Assembly (NCBI RefSeq): GCF_027942865.1
Contig: NC_134514.1
Coordinates: 15,733,965 to 15,797,964, forward strand
DNA length: 64,000 nucleotides
Origin: Odontesthes bonariensis
Taxonomy: Eukaryota > Chordata > Actinopteri > Atheriniformes > Atherinopsidae
Reading direction: 5' to 3'
The first letter of the stretch is position 1. Every line of letters starts with the position of its first letter. Position numbers and translations under genes: made by a program. The notes under the pieces are model-generated. The model was not told the DNA's origin, did no database searches, and saw only the letters and a list, made by a program, of their open reading frames with translations. Shown here in pieces: positions 11,197-26,100 of this stretch.

Positions 11197-14100
11197 CCTC
11201 CACCCCTCCCCCATGCACCACTGTCCCCCACCTGAAACGACTCGCACAGAAGAGTAAAAGTTGTACTTTTTGTGCCACAGATTCGTCTCAGGGGGAAGCT
11301 GCCGAGGCGGTTGATAATCGAAGTTTGGAGGAGATTCTCGGTAGCATCCCTCCACCCCCGCCCCCAGCAATGACCAATGAACCGGGCGCTCCTCGCCTGA
11401 TGATCACACATTTAGTTAATCGCAACTTTAAATCGTACGCAGGCGAGCAGATTCTGGGGCCTTTTCACAAGGTACGACCAAACAGGTTTAAATTTATTCT
11501 CTTGCTAGGAAATACTTCATAAATGTGCTGTGCTTAGACCAGGTTTACCACCACTGGCAGTTGTGTCTTAACCTTATTTTATTTGTGTAAATTTTCCACA
11601 TCTTCTAATTGCATATATGTTATCTTCTGTAGAGGAAAACATAAACAATTATCAGGGGGGAAAAAAATCATGGAGCTATATTAAAGCATTTGTTCAATTA
11701 AGAAAAAAAGAATCAAAGTGGAAAAAGTCATAATCCTCCATTTTGATTTGGTGAGTGTATTTCACAAGCAGTGGTGATGAGGTGGTGTAGACACATTTCC
11801 TTTAAATTATGACTTTCTTTAAGCTTTTATCTTTTGACATTTTTGTGGTCTCCTTATTTCTCTGAAAGTATATTTTTTATATATTAAATCTTAACTACAC
11901 TCACACAGAATTCATTCACTGTTCCACTCTCACTGTGCAGAAATGCTATCACAAACTTTTAAAGGCTTAGAAAATTTACTGTGTCTGTTTGCAGATGTTT
12001 TTTTGGTTTCTCGTAATTGATTTCTGTATTTTTGTGTGCTCTTACCTTCCTCTCAGCGCTTTTCCTGCATCATTGGACCAAATGGAAGTGGGAAGTCCAA
12101 TGTGATAGATTCAATGCTCTTTGTGTTTGGATACAGAGCTCAAAAGATCAGATCGAAAAAGCTCTCAGTGCTGATTCACAGCTCTGATAAACACAAAGAT
12201 GTGCAAAGCTGTACTGTGGAGGTGCATTTTCAAAAGATTATTGATAAGGTACATATATATATGTGTGTGTGTGTGTGTGTGTATTTACTTCTCTGTAGCA
12301 CAAATACAAACTACACTCACTTTGAATGAATCAATAAGCAGTTCAAACTGAGAAGCATGATGGGAAATATTTTTCTGTGGACAGAAATTATTGCAGGATT
12401 TTAGACATATTATTTTCTCAATCCTCATTTACAATATTGCAACTCATTTATCGCATCGGTGACTGAACACAGACTCAAATCAGTCATGAAAGTTGCAGCT
12501 CACTCCCACACATGCAACGATCACTTCATATTGTGCTAGAAGCGATCCCTCGATTTTTAATTATTTTTTAAAAAATTAACCATGTAGTGATTGGGCTCCA
12601 CTTTGACTGTACAGCAAAAAAATTAAAAATGGGGAGACAGTGGGTGTTTATATGAGGAGAAAAAATTAGTCAGATGCATTAAATGACAAACTACAAGTGG
12701 GACAAACTCACCTGTGTATTTAGCAGATAGATGTGATTATATTTTTAATCTGCCACAGGGGGGGTGGGTAAGTTTTGCCCTGACTGCTGATGAAGCTTCT
12801 CTGTTTGCTTCATCAGAGTAATGTAAATTAAAATGAATCAGTCGAACCTCCTGCACGGTGCTGTGTCGTCTGTCAGCTGTACAAGCGGATGTTTTTCAAA
12901 CCTAAAAATATTTTTTTCCAGAGCTGGTGTACTCAGCTCTGACTGATGGAATTGTTTCTAAAAGTAAAACATTTTTGGGCAGATTGCCTACCCTTTTTTA
13001 TGCATTGTATTTGTGATCTTAACACCTATAACAAGTTTCTTGAATTCTGTAAATTTGATAGAATACACTCCTGACAGCCACAGTATCATGTTTTTAAAAT
13101 CCATGGCTGGCCCAGTGCTTTGGTGTGTTTTTTAAACAAGCCTCGTTCTTAATTGCTTTTAATGTGGTGTGTGTGTTTTTTTTTTTTTAATTTTAATTAT
13201 TGTTATTATTTTGTTAGTTTTTTTTCCTCAAAGCACTCTCAGTGGATTTGTCAGCACTATGAGTATAAAAGTTTGATGTGTGGAGCTGTTTCAGTCTCTC
13301 CTGAACTGCTCTGTCTTCTGCCCCTCCCCCCTCTGAGTCAGGAAGGAGATGACTACGAAGTCATCCCCAGCAGCAAGTTCTATGTTTCCAGGACTGCCAA
13401 CAAAGACAATTCCTCAGCCTACTATATCAATGGCAAGAAAGCCACATTCAAAGAAGTGGGGACTTTGCTCCGAAGCCATGGCATTGACCTAGACCACAAC
13501 CGATTTCTGATCTTGCAGGTAATTGGCCTTTCTTTTTCTGTAATTTCCTCCACTTCTGCCATTTCTAACTCTGCCTTTTTTTGTTTTTAATTCCCCCCCC
13601 CCCCGGGACCATCCCATTCTGTCAGAGATTTCCTGCTTATCGTTTTCTGCCCATTTCCTATTCCTTTTTTAGTCAAACGTTTCATGTACCTACCAGCCAT
13701 GCCTTTAAATGGGAAATAACCTGTTGCACTGGACTTGGAAAGGAGAGGATGTGCTCTCTGACGGCCCTTAGATTGCTATAGCAGCGCATCATGGTTTGAA
13801 ACAATGTGGAAAAGGTGCGAACCATTATTTGCTGCTTTAGAATTATAAGGAAAAGCTGCAGTTTTTACCGCACATCGACCTGCATGCAAGCTGAGCTACT
13901 CCCTCAGATTTTGTAGTGGGGAAATCTTTGATAATGACCCACCAGTCCGGACAGGTTGGGCCTCCCTTCCCCTCCCTCCCGCCATGTACCTGCCACGCTT
14001 TAGCAGCACGTAAATATTGGCGTGTGAGAATAAACCCCAACCCCAATATTGGCAGTGCTGCTTCAGTGTGGCCGGATCAAACACCCTCCATTGCCATGGC

Positions 14101-17100
14101 TTTAATATTGCTTTGACTTTTTGTTTATTTATTTATTATGTATATATTTATTTGCCTTCATTGTGAATTTTACGCATTCTGAATGCTTTAAAATGATTTT
14201 TGCTGTTAGATTTTTTTAAATAATTTTTTCCCCACATTGTGTTGTGTTGCACTGAGTTTGAACCAGGTCACTTGTGACACTCTACCACCACTGCTGAGTG
14301 TATCACATCTGATCTACCCACTTTTACTGATTAACTCCAGCCATAAGGGAATAAAATGGCAGATTTAATTTTTACGACCCCAGTTTTGACTTTTTTTATT
14401 TTTTTATTTCCTGAATATTTTGTGGGTTTCAGATAAACTTGTGTCCTGTTTGACTTTTCTACATTTGTGTGTTCATGTCCATTTTCACTCCTCCTGGGTG
14501 TCCCAGGCTTTGAAACTGTTGCATGACTATGGGAAGAGGCTTGAGCTTGTTCTCCAAGGTCACTTTTCCAGCCCTTTGGCAAAGGGGAAGTGTCTATTTT
14601 GTGCACTGGTCAGAGCAGAGGATGACGTGGAACCCCCCTCCACCCCCACCCCCTTCTCTTAAAGTCTTATTTTGGCTAGTTAAATATAAAAGGGATATAC
14701 AAACAGGCCTCCCCATATAAATTAAAGTTTATTCAAGATCTACTTTGTTTTTAACTTTTTTTTTTTTTTTTTACCTTGGGTGTTGTTGCTAATTTCCAAC
14801 CGATTTTAGGTGAACAAATAAAAATGAACACATGTTCAGAGAAATACAAATAAGTTGGAAAGCTCTACTTCATTAGTACACATGCATAGTATTGGGTAAT
14901 TGTATAGTCAAAAGAAGTGAAAAGGTCAAGGAAGAAACAGACTTTGTTTTTAAAACATTTAGAATTGGTTGCTTACATTTTTTTTTTTTTTTTTTTTTTT
15001 TTAAACACGTGGGGAATAAAGCTGATGGAGCAGTGAGGTGGTGTTAAACTGTCTTTCATATTCTGTGTGTTGTGAGTGAGGTGTGTTTAAGATATGTCAC
15101 CATAATGAGCCCATTATTTTTTTTTATTAGTCCTTTATTTTTTCATTTGAAAAAAATATAAATTTTCCTCCCACTTTGTTGTTCTTAGTTTCACTGAGTG
15201 GAAAAAATCTCCTTCTCAGAGGGAAAACTCCCAGAACAAGTGCCTGTGTGTTGCAGTTTAGTTTGATTCACATGTCAGAGGTGTGGATGTAGTTGGTCGC
15301 TTATCTTAAAAGTTCAAAGGTGTATTTGTTTTGTTTTATTTCATTTATCCTTTTTTTAAAATTTTAAAATTTTATTTTTTTAATTAAATCAGTTTGGTGA
15401 CACCAAAGCCTAATTGTCACTGTAAATGTTTCCACTCTGGGATCGTGTGCCTTTTTGCCAACATGCTCTCTTGGACTGTATCCAGGGTGAGGTGGAGCAG
15501 ATTGCCATGATGAAGCCTAAAGGTCAGACGGAGCACGACGAGGGGATGCTGGAGTACCTCGAAGACATCATAGGTTCTTGTCGCCTCAAGGAGCCGATCC
15601 AAACCTTGGCTCGCCGCATTGAGCTGCTCAATGAGCAGAGAGGAGAGAAGGTGACGGGGTTTTTCACACTATCTGCTCAGACAGATCAGCTAACCGGCTT
15701 TCTTTCCTGTGTCTGTGCATTTATTGTGCATTTATATGGCTGTTCGAGGAGGAGTTGTTTGTTTTTGCATATTTTTGTGTGTTTTTTAGCCACTTGGCTG
15801 GACCATCTGCTCTGTTTATACAGTAGCAGTCAAAAGTTTGGAAATGCCATCCTTCTCTTTTAAAATGAGTCTTAATTCATGGATTTCCATATAAATCTTT
15901 ACATTCACTGACTCCTGGAGATTGCTTTGTTCATGCGTTTGTCTCTACAGCCTCTATTTTTTTTTCTTTTCACCCTATATTTTATTTTGTTTGATCACAC
16001 CATGAAGGAAACTTGGACAACTGATATTAAATACCATAATATTTTCACTGTCCTAGCTAAACCGAGTAAAGCTAGTGGAAAAGGAAAAGAATGCTTTGGA
16101 GGGAGAAAAGAACAAAGCTGTGGAGTTCCTCACTCTGGAGAATGATATCTTCAAACACAAGCGTCGGCTCTATCAGTATTATGTGTGAGTAGCACCTCTC
16201 AGTCCTTCATGTGAAAATGAAACGACACAAACTGAAATGTCAAGCCGGTAAAGGAAGACTAGCAGGAGCGAGTCAGGTGTCAAACCTTGAATTCTTTTCT
16301 TTTTTTTTTTTCTTCACCTGATTCCTCTTCATCGTTAGTCACGACCTACAGAAACGTGTGGTGGATAAAGAGCAGGAAAAGCAGACGATCCTGGAGGAAA
16401 ACAAGGAACTCGCTGAAAAAAATGCAAAGATATCACAGGAGATGGAGAAAATGAACGGAGAGCTAAAAAATGTAGAGAAGTAAGAAATCCACTTTTTTAT
16501 TTTCTGATGTAACAGCCTTAGTTATTTCAGTCATTTTCTGGCTGTTGTCTAGACATTGTTGTTTGGAGGGAAAAATTCAGCTCTGGAAATAAGTAAAATG
16601 ATTTAAATTTGTTCCGATCTAGTTACAATGTTTTTTTTGGGAGGGGTTCCTACCTCAGAAAATGTCTAAACTTCACATGAGATGTGTTAGTTTTATCATT
16701 TTCCAGCATTGATAACAATGAATCAAATTTTACAAGTGAGAGAAGAGTGAAGTTAAATTTAACTGAGCTTTAACATAAAGGATTTGCCCCTTTTATACAA
16801 ATTGAACTTTTAATTCTTCATCTCTGTATTGATTTGTTTATTTATTTATTTTTCAATTCTCGTACTTTACGTAATGTTTCAGAGAAGTTTTTCAAGAAGA
16901 TTGACTTGAATTCATCTTGTGAAATTGCTTTTTCCTCCACCAGGAAACAAAATAAGATCAACAAGTACATTGAGACCCAGAAGGAGAAGTTCACCCAGCT
17001 GGACCTGCAGGATGTTGAAGTGCGTGAGAAGATTAAACACTCCAAGAGCAAGAACAAGGCTTTTCAGAAGCAGCTGGAGAAGGACCAGAAAAAGGTGTGT

Positions 17101-20100
17101 TGGGCTTTAGGTTGCCGTTACTCACAGTTCAATGACTTCATTTAACATAGTTTTGCTGTTTGCTACTCTGCAGCAGATAACTTGTGTCACTCTGACATTA
17201 TCATTGTGAGCAGACTGTTCAAAGCACATAATCTGTCAGTGAGTAATTTTAGCAACTTCTTCTTCTTTTTTTTATAAATTCAGAGCAGACATCCGTGTAC
17301 AGATGAAACACTAAGACACCCTGGCTTTAGTGTTTATTTTGGCTATGTAGAGGAATTTTTTTTTTTAAATTCTGTTACTTATATAGAACACCAGATGTAC
17401 TATCTGCCTGCTTAAATGTGATTAAATGGTCAATTAAATGGTAAAATAAGGCATAAACTGCATGTTTTACTTTCTGTTATCTGTCTCTTCTCTTATGTTT
17501 AATTTGCAAACAGATTTACTAAAATCACAAAGTTTCAGGAGTTATTTTTTTTCCTATTTCCTTTTTTTAATCCTTCACCACTTCACAAGGTTTTAAAACT
17601 GTAAACTGAGCCTTAAAAAGAAGGGGGGGGTACACTTGTGCTGTTTAAATTGTTTTAATTACATGGGTTGTTTGCCTCAGTAATCGTGGATCCTGCTCTA
17701 TAAAAGGCTAAAGAATTAAAGGTATAATGTGTCTCGATTTTTCTTTTGTGAAAATTTCAGAACCCTTTAATACAAAGTTGTGTTGTTGAAATGAGCAGTT
17801 TAAAGAGGAAAGCCTGCCTGCAAAATAGTTTCAGAAGGCTGCAGTTGACATTATTCTTCAGCTCATCACCACACAAAGAAAATATGTGACGGACATTTCC
17901 TGTCTGCGTAGAACATTTTGTTAATATTACTATTGACCAATATTGATCTTAGACTTGATTCCCTCTGTTACTGAAAAATGATAATGTGTCAATATATAAA
18001 TGGATTTTTAAAATATATATATATTTATATGTTCTTTTTTTGTGGAAGGTGAGTTGCTGTATATCTTCTAAATGAACTGACATTATTCACAGAATAAAAT
18101 AAAGCTCAGTGTGGGTGTGTAAATCAACTTTTATAGCAGGAAGGTCCATCAGTCCTAAACCAGCCACTAGGGGGCTGTCAAGTAACGCACAAGTCGACTG
18201 TAGGAATTGTTACGTTTCCCTAGGAAGTCTTTTTTTCTTCTTCTTTTTTTTTTTGTTAGACTAACCTCTCTGTATCGCACACACTTACCGACAAACTGTC
18301 TCAGTCAAACCAAGAGCTCTCAGTAACTATAGGGATGTCTTCTCATTTCACTCACACTCTAAAACACTATCTGCTCCACCTACAATGGCTGCGCTCTGGA
18401 AACATCTTGGTCAGAGGGGGAGCTGGGCAGAGGCAGTCAGACCTCTGGGGAGCAGTGTTCTGCTGTGTGGTAGTCAACTATGGCCTGGCTTGTGTAACAC
18501 TCCCAGCAGCCACATTCACATTTCACCCGCAGTTAACCCTACAAAACATAGACTGCACACACACACACACACACCAATTCTTGCCTTGTTTCAGCCCTGC
18601 CAAGGAGCAGACTGTTGTGCCAGTCTTAACCAGGCTCGCTCAGAACTGAATGTGTGTTTATAGTTGATTACATTTGTGTGTTTGGCCTGCTTTAGAATGC
18701 ATGGCCCAGCAACTGTCACTGGCAACAAACTTATTTTACACATTTATGCACCTCTTATCTCCTGATCTCTTTCTCTTATCGAAATCTCTATTAATCTAAT
18801 TTAACCCCCTAAGATTTCAGGTGCCCTGTATACAGAGGCACACAGATATACTAGATACATGTGGAATCAGGTCTTAATGGGTTAAGAAGTAAAGAGATTT
18901 TGCACTGCGGTTGTTAGGATTGTGTATTAATGAGCTGTGTTTTCAAGTTGAGCAAAGACGACTGTAACCTGTTGTTCAGAATCCACGGTTGGACACGTCT
19001 CCTGTTTTCAGATTTTCTCTTCTCTGGCTCATTTTTCAGTTGGAGGAAGTGCGCAGTATACCAGCCAGCAGTGAAAAGGCCATCTCTGAGGCAACAGCCT
19101 GCAGGGAAGACCTGGAGAAACAGAAGGTGAAGGAAGAGGAAAAACTCAAGGAAGTGATGGAGAGTCTAAAGGAAGAGACCAGTGGCTTGCAGCAGGATAA
19201 AGAGGTCTGTCTGTGCTTTATGATTGATTTAACTGTATTGAGCACACTTTTTGCTTTTGTTCTGCAAAATCAAGTCTCAAGTTGTTCTCCAATAATCTTT
19301 CTCCTCTTGCACCTTCCAGAAAAAAGAGAAGGAGCTCATGGAACTCAGCAAGGCCGTAAATGAGACCCGTTCTCGAATGGACCTCGCTCAGTCGGAGCTC
19401 GACATTTACTTGAGCCGCCACAAAACGGCTCTGACACAGCTCAACACGGCCAAACAGACGCTTCAGACAACGTCGGACACTCTGCAGGAGCGCCGTGCTG
19501 CCATCAAAGACCTGGAAGTTCAAATACCCCAGAAAGAGCAGCAGCTCAAGAAGGTTAAAAAAAAAAACGTCACCTTTGTTGATGGTGCTGATGGTGTTGG
19601 TTGTTAGTTTCTGCTTTAACTGCTCTTCTTCGCTTTTATTCTGCAGGACCAGGGAGAGCTGGAGCAACTGATTAAGATGGATAATGAGGCCAGGGAAGTG
19701 GTGAGGGAATTGAGGCAGAAAGTAGATGAAGCCAAGAGCTCTCTGTCTTCAAATCGCAGTCGAGGAAAAGTGCTGGATGCCCTAATGCAGATGAAAAAGA
19801 GTGGCAGAATTCCTGGCATATATGGCAGATTGGTAAAAAGCTGAGCTAACACTATTATACAGACTACACTGTTTATTGTTTATTCCACTTAAATAAATTG
19901 GATTTGTCTATTAAGGTATTTCTGTGCATGTAGGGAGACCTTGGAGCCATAGATGAGAAGTATGATGTGGCCATTTCCTCTTGTTGCGGTGCTCTGGACA
20001 ACATCGTGGTGAATACCATTGACACGGCTCAGAAATGTGTCACATTCCTCAAAGAGCAGAACGTCGGGGTCGCCACTTTCATTGGTCTCGACAAGGTAAA

Positions 20101-23100
20101 GACGATGGCTTTTGAGAAACTCTGTGGAGAGGAAGTAAAGTGATGATCTTTGTAGTTTGAAATATTTCAAATAAACTGGTCTTCTCATCTTGCTGCTCAC
20201 TGACTTTTCTTCTCTCAGATGAAGGTGTGGGAGAAGAGCATGGCTCCCATCCGCACTCCAGAAGACAGCCCTCGCCTCTTCGACATGGTGCGAGTGAACG
20301 ACGAGAGTGTGCGTCCAGCTTTCTACTTTGCCCTAAGGGACACCTTAGTGGCCAAAGACATGGAGCAGGCCACAAGGATGGCGTTCCAGAGAGAAAAGCG
20401 CTGGAGAGTGGTCACCCTGAAGGGACAGATAATTGAGATGGCTGGTTGGTGACTTCCCTTTTCTTTGAGAGCTGCCTGTTGTTGTTTCTTTCCCTCAGTC
20501 TTAATTTTGGCTCTGATCGGTGAAGGTTGTTGTTTTTTTGCTTTGTCCCTACCATCGTTATTGATGTGGTTCCACGTGTATTTCCCAGGAACTATGACTG
20601 GAGGAGGAAGAGTATTGAAAGGCAGAATGGGCTCTTCTATTGGCACTGAAGTCTCACAGGTGGAGGTAAGTTCAAAATACACAAATCAGTGTTGGTGTTC
20701 ATTAGACTTCTTAAAAAGGCCAAACTGGCCCAATGTTCAAAGCAAGGGTGAGCATTTTCTATATTTAGGTAAATTATTGAAGTAAAATGTGTGCGGATTT
20801 AGAATTACAAGACACAAACTATAACACATTAGCATTTAGCTTTTAGCATCATGAAAGCCTGGATTTTAAAAAGTTCTTGCTTTGTGTGCATTTTCTCCAA
20901 GTGTTGATGCTGAGGCATCACAAGTCGTGTACAAAACGTGATTCCATCGTGTGTGTTTTTTTTGTGTTTTTTTTTCTCTGCAGCTTGACCGCATGGAGAG
21001 CAAGCTAAATGAGAAGGTGTCAAAGCTGCAGGGCTGCCAGGAGAGAAAGCTGCAGCTCGAGGAAAACATCCAGCGCCTTCAGCCACAGCTCCGAGAAATG
21101 AAGAACACGCTGGAGAAATACACCAAGAGCATGACTGTACATCATTTTCATTCACCGTGTTTCTGTCTCACTCCTTTAACGCGTTTGACATCAGAACGAT
21201 AACGTCCGCTACTGCACAACCATAAAATATCAGTTGCAACTGATTAAATAACTTTTGCTGCTTAAAGTCAGTGTGGCTGAGTGTTTTCCTCCCTCCCTCA
21301 GAGTCTAGCTGACCAGGAGACTCACTTGAAACTTCAGATGAAGGAGCTTGAAGCCAATGTGCTGGCAGCTGCCCCAGACAAGGCCAAACAGAAGCAGATG
21401 GAGAAGAGCCTGGAGGCCTTCAAAAAAGGTAGAGACTTCTGGTAACCGTAAAGACAAATGTTGTTAATTGAATTATATTTTAACACATTGACTACCAGCG
21501 GTTTTTACAGAATTATGTCGTAGAATCCCAGCGTTCTAAACCATTTTTTTGACGTTTTTTGTACAGTCACAGCATATTATGTGATAGGGCCACTGAAACA
21601 TGTTATGGCTCGTTTGAAAGCTGAGACTTTAAACTCTTTGTGGGTCAAAACTGCGTGTCTCTAGGTGCCGCCATTAGCGAGCTATCCTTAGCTAAACCAA
21701 GGCGGGTATCCACCAAAATCAACAACAAACTGAGATCGGGGCTTTTGTGAAAGGTGCGCTCTTTCAGCCTGTCGCACTTTAGATACTTACATATCCGGGT
21801 CAGAGGATTTGCTTCGTGTCGCATGTGGCAAAGCTAACCTGTTCATAAGACCGCCTCCTTAGACTTGTCGCGTGTCTTCTTCTCCTTCTTGTTGTTTGTT
21901 TATGTTACTTTACCGTCACCCTCTGGAAACCGACACGTGCGATTGGACAAAATGCAGAAATGCACAACAATCAATGCAGAGTTATCAAAATTGTTCTTGA
22001 GTTGACGCAAAGCCATTGGCATAATGATCAAAATGTCCAGATGATGACACCAGTTTTTGACTGCCATCTATGTCAGTTCATCACATAATTACAAAAATCA
22101 CACAGAATGTGCATTAGAATGTATAGATTCAGAATCCATAAAAAAAAACGTAAAAACGTAGTTTTACGTGACTTGGGAGTCAATGTGTTAATATCTGCTG
22201 CCGTGTTGCAGAGAATTGTAATTTATTAAAGAAAATATCTCAAAGGCTTCGAGTTAGGTTATTATTTAGCATTCTAATATCCGAGTGATTTTATACATTA
22301 GACTTGAGATTTGACCTCTGCGAATGTACATCATTAATATCGTTTTATTCCTTCGCTCTTTTGTCCTGCCGAACCTCGTCTCGGTCAACAGACTACGAGT
22401 CGGCATCCAGTAAGGCGGGGAAGGTGGAAAATGAGGTAAAAAGGCTTCACAACTTGATTGTAGACATCAACAGTCACAAACTAAAGGCTCAGCAGGACAA
22501 GCTCGACAAGGTCAACAAGGATCTCGATGACTGCTCCTCCACCATAACCAAAGCCAAAGTGGCCATAAAGACGGCTGATCGGTAAGGAAACGACTCTGAT
22601 TAAAGCTCTTTTAATACATGTTGTTCTTTCTTTACATAGAAAAGAGAAACTCCTCCGATACCAGTTGCTTCTTTAGGGGTGAAACCTTCTGCTGGAGCTT
22701 TAGGTGTAAGATGGTGGCTTATGTGCTGGATTTTATAGCTGCCGTACATAAAAGTGGAAGACGATGGCTGTGCTGTGACTTCAGAAACATTTACTTTTAA
22801 AAGGATTTTTTAGAGAATCTTGAAAATGGCCAAATGTCTTGTTGGCAGCCGGGGCGTTCCTTTTTCTTTCCTCCACTCACTGAACAGGAGGATATAGTGA
22901 TAAAGTCACTAAGATGGCAGCGATGACTTGGCATGGTAGAGGCAGAGATCCTTTTGCTTGAAGAGGAAGGAGCGACACTAACGGAAAGGGAAAAAAAAAA
23001 AAAAAAAAAAAGGAGAGAGGTTACTGGAACATGGAGTAAATTCCTCTCAGTTTTTCTCGTTGCTTTCTTTAGTGGTGATTAAAATAGGCCCTTAGTCTGT

Positions 23101-26100
23101 GGTATGTGTTACTCGAAGTCTAACAATAAGCATGTTAACGTGACACAACTTATTTTTAGTCGGACCAAAATCTGACTTTTTAAAATGCATGTAAACATTG
23201 AGCAAAATCCTACAGAACTGAGCTTCTGTGCAGGGGCCAACGCCCAGGTAACGCCACCGAATCGCTCCAAAGCAGAATGCTGTGAGCGGTTTCTCACACA
23301 GTCCACAATGTCATGGTGACAAACTTCACTCAGTAATTGATTCCGCTCCCATGCGTGGAAACTGGTACAGGGACCGCGGTCTAATTAAACGGCCGAGTAG
23401 AGCTGTAACCATAGCTCAAGTCAGCTGTGCGTGTAACCGTTCAGGGTGACTTTATAGGCTGGAAAGCTTCACAGTCCGTCTCTAACACTAGTGGCTGCAT
23501 GTGATGTGGTTTGTTTTGGCATAACTGGCCATGCAGCCAATCACCAACACACTGGAGCTTATCAGCTGCAACACTGAAACATCTCCGGAAGCTGAAACGC
23601 CATCAATTAGAGAGAGGAACCCACCTCCAGTGTTACAGCTGTGAACTTCTATGTCAGAACATGAGATCTGCATGTTGCTGAGCTGTGTTTCTGGTTATGC
23701 TGGATGACTTCAGATGTGCCATATTTAGGCGATTGGCGATCTCAGTGCGGCAGAGAAGAGATTACTGTTAAACGTCTGTGATAATGAGACCAAGTGTCTA
23801 AAGTGGCACACTGTTACCAAAGTACGTGTGCTCGTGTAGTTTTATGCTCGAAGTCCGTTATATTTCACTACAGTTAGCGTATCGATCCGCCAAAGTACAG
23901 CTGACAGACAGCCTAGTTGAGGTGCTGCTCACATGACTGTTACCTTACAGTGCAGACGGGAAAGTGTTTGACTGACTGAGCTGAAGTGACTCGTAACGAT
24001 TTGTTCGCATCCATGTGACGTTATTAATGGCCACCGTATTCACACGTCACGAGTACTCTGACTGAAGCTGATGAGTCTTCTTCTCTTTGTGTTTCCTCTG
24101 TAGCAACCTGAAAAAGTGCGAAGAGAGCCTGGCACGTGGGCAGAGTGAGCTGGAGGAAAACGAGAAGCTGATGGCCGAGCTCACCGAACATCTGAAGAAG
24201 CTGGAGGATGAGGCTGGGGAGATCATGAAAGCCTGTCAGGAGGCAGAGGTGTGGGCGCTTGTTGTTGGCTTTATTTAATATTCAGCCATGGTTTCTTGCT
24301 CCCAGGCAACATTGTTGACAGCAGTAGATGCTCTTCTAGTAATAGTTAGTTAAAAGATGAGGCTATGTGTCCTGTATTTCATCAAGGTGTTTCAAAGTAT
24401 TCTTGCTCTCCTTTGCACCCGGTTAGAAAACAATGAAAGTATCTATAGAATTTCTTTGTATGTCAGAATTGATATTTCCTTTATTTTTCTCCGTCCTTTA
24501 CGTTAAAGGTTGCATGTCCCTCGCTAAGGTGTGATGTACTGTGAGTCTGAATGAATTTTAAATGGATGGATGTGTGACTGATGTATCTCTCGTCCTCCAG
24601 GCTGCGCTGCCTGAGGTCCAGGAGCAGTATCAGGCCGTGTCCAAGGAGATAAAAGCTCTGCAGCAGCAGGAACACGCTCTGCAGGAACAGTCCCTCAACG
24701 TGCGGCTCTCCGTTGAGCAGCTCGACGCCACCATCACTAAACACAACGGCAAGATCAAATACTGGCAGGAAGAGGTGAGGGAAGAAGCACGTTTTAGTTT
24801 GTTCATGGCGGGGTTTATTCTTGTAATATTGGAATCTGTTGGGAATGATGTGCAGAGCAAACTAATTACAGGCTTAGAGCTCGCAGACATGAACAGCCCA
24901 GTGTGGTTAACTCGAACACTCCCTGAGCTTCGTCATTTCTAAGTTTCGAGCACAACTGTTTTGGATCTCTCCGGCTTTGTTTTGCATTAGTTTATATATC
25001 AGTCTGCGCTGATGATAAAGCGAATGAGTGGGCGGCGTCCGATTTGCACTTTGAATGAGAATTCTTGTTGTTCCTGTGCTTAAGGCCACCAAACTGCGCC
25101 TTCACGCGATCGATGGCCAGCCAGCCGAGGAGCTTCCTGTGCCGACTCCTGCTGAACTGGAAGCGATCTCAGATCCAAACGTCATTGTGAACAAGATGAG
25201 CACATTAGAGATCCAGTGTGGTCAGATGAAGCCCAACCTCGGAGCCATCGCTGAGTACAAGAAGAAGGTTTGTTTGGATGCGCTCTTTTAGCTCACGGAG
25301 TCACTGTTTCAGGATTAGAACATGCAGAAATCATCATTGTATGTGTCATTGTAACATTTAGTGCGTCCTCACACTATCAGACAAGTCGAGATGTTGTTGA
25401 ACTGAAGGACAAATAACACTGATCTCTATGTACTGAATGAGATGGACCATTAAGTACAACATGAAAAAAGATGCACCAAAAATAATAATGAATAATACTT
25501 GAAACATTGTAACCTCGCTGAGTATGTTCAATTTAAAGTCGTGTTTGTGTGTGTGTGTGTGTTCAGGAGGAGCTGTATCTGCAGAGAGTTGCCCAGCTGG
25601 ACGAGATCACTACAGAGAGGGACCGATTCAAACGTGGCTACGAGGACCTGCGCAAACAGCGGCTCAATGAGTTCATGACCGGCTTCAACATGATCACAAA
25701 CAAGCTGAAGGAAAACTACCAGATGCTCACACTGGGTGGAGACGCAGAGCTGGAGCTCGTGGACAGTTTGGACCCCTTCTCTGAAGGCATCATGTTCAGG
25801 TGAGGGACGAGAAAAAGAAAAGCAGCTTCTGAGGAGGCGTTGTGTTTGTTTAATTGTCGAACACTTGTTCTTTGTTGTGTTTTTAGTGTTCGTCCACCAA
25901 AGAAAAGCTGGAAAAAGATCTTCAACCTGTCAGGAGGAGAAAAGACCCTCAGCTCTCTGGCTCTGGTGTTCGCTCTGCACCACTATAAACCCACGCCGCT
26001 CTATTTTATGGACGAGATAGACGCTGCTCTTGATTTCAAGAACGTCTCCATCGTGGCCTGTTACATATATGTGAGTATGGACCTGTGTCTAGATGTGTGA

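Larger units (their letters stand above)
13519..15485 (+). other. smc4: SMC4 intron hosting the miRNA cluster
   Basis: GT at 13519 to AG at 15485, between LILQ and GEVEQIAMM. Beyond the two hairpins it is AT-rich with T homopolymers near 14758-14773 and 14979-15001. No other gene is recognised. Confidence 0.85.

Noticed and set aside
11115-11522. 135-codon open frame on plus starting in the TG run
   Set aside because: Its first half translates the (TG)17 microsatellite. Only the part from 11281 is a real SMC4 exon.
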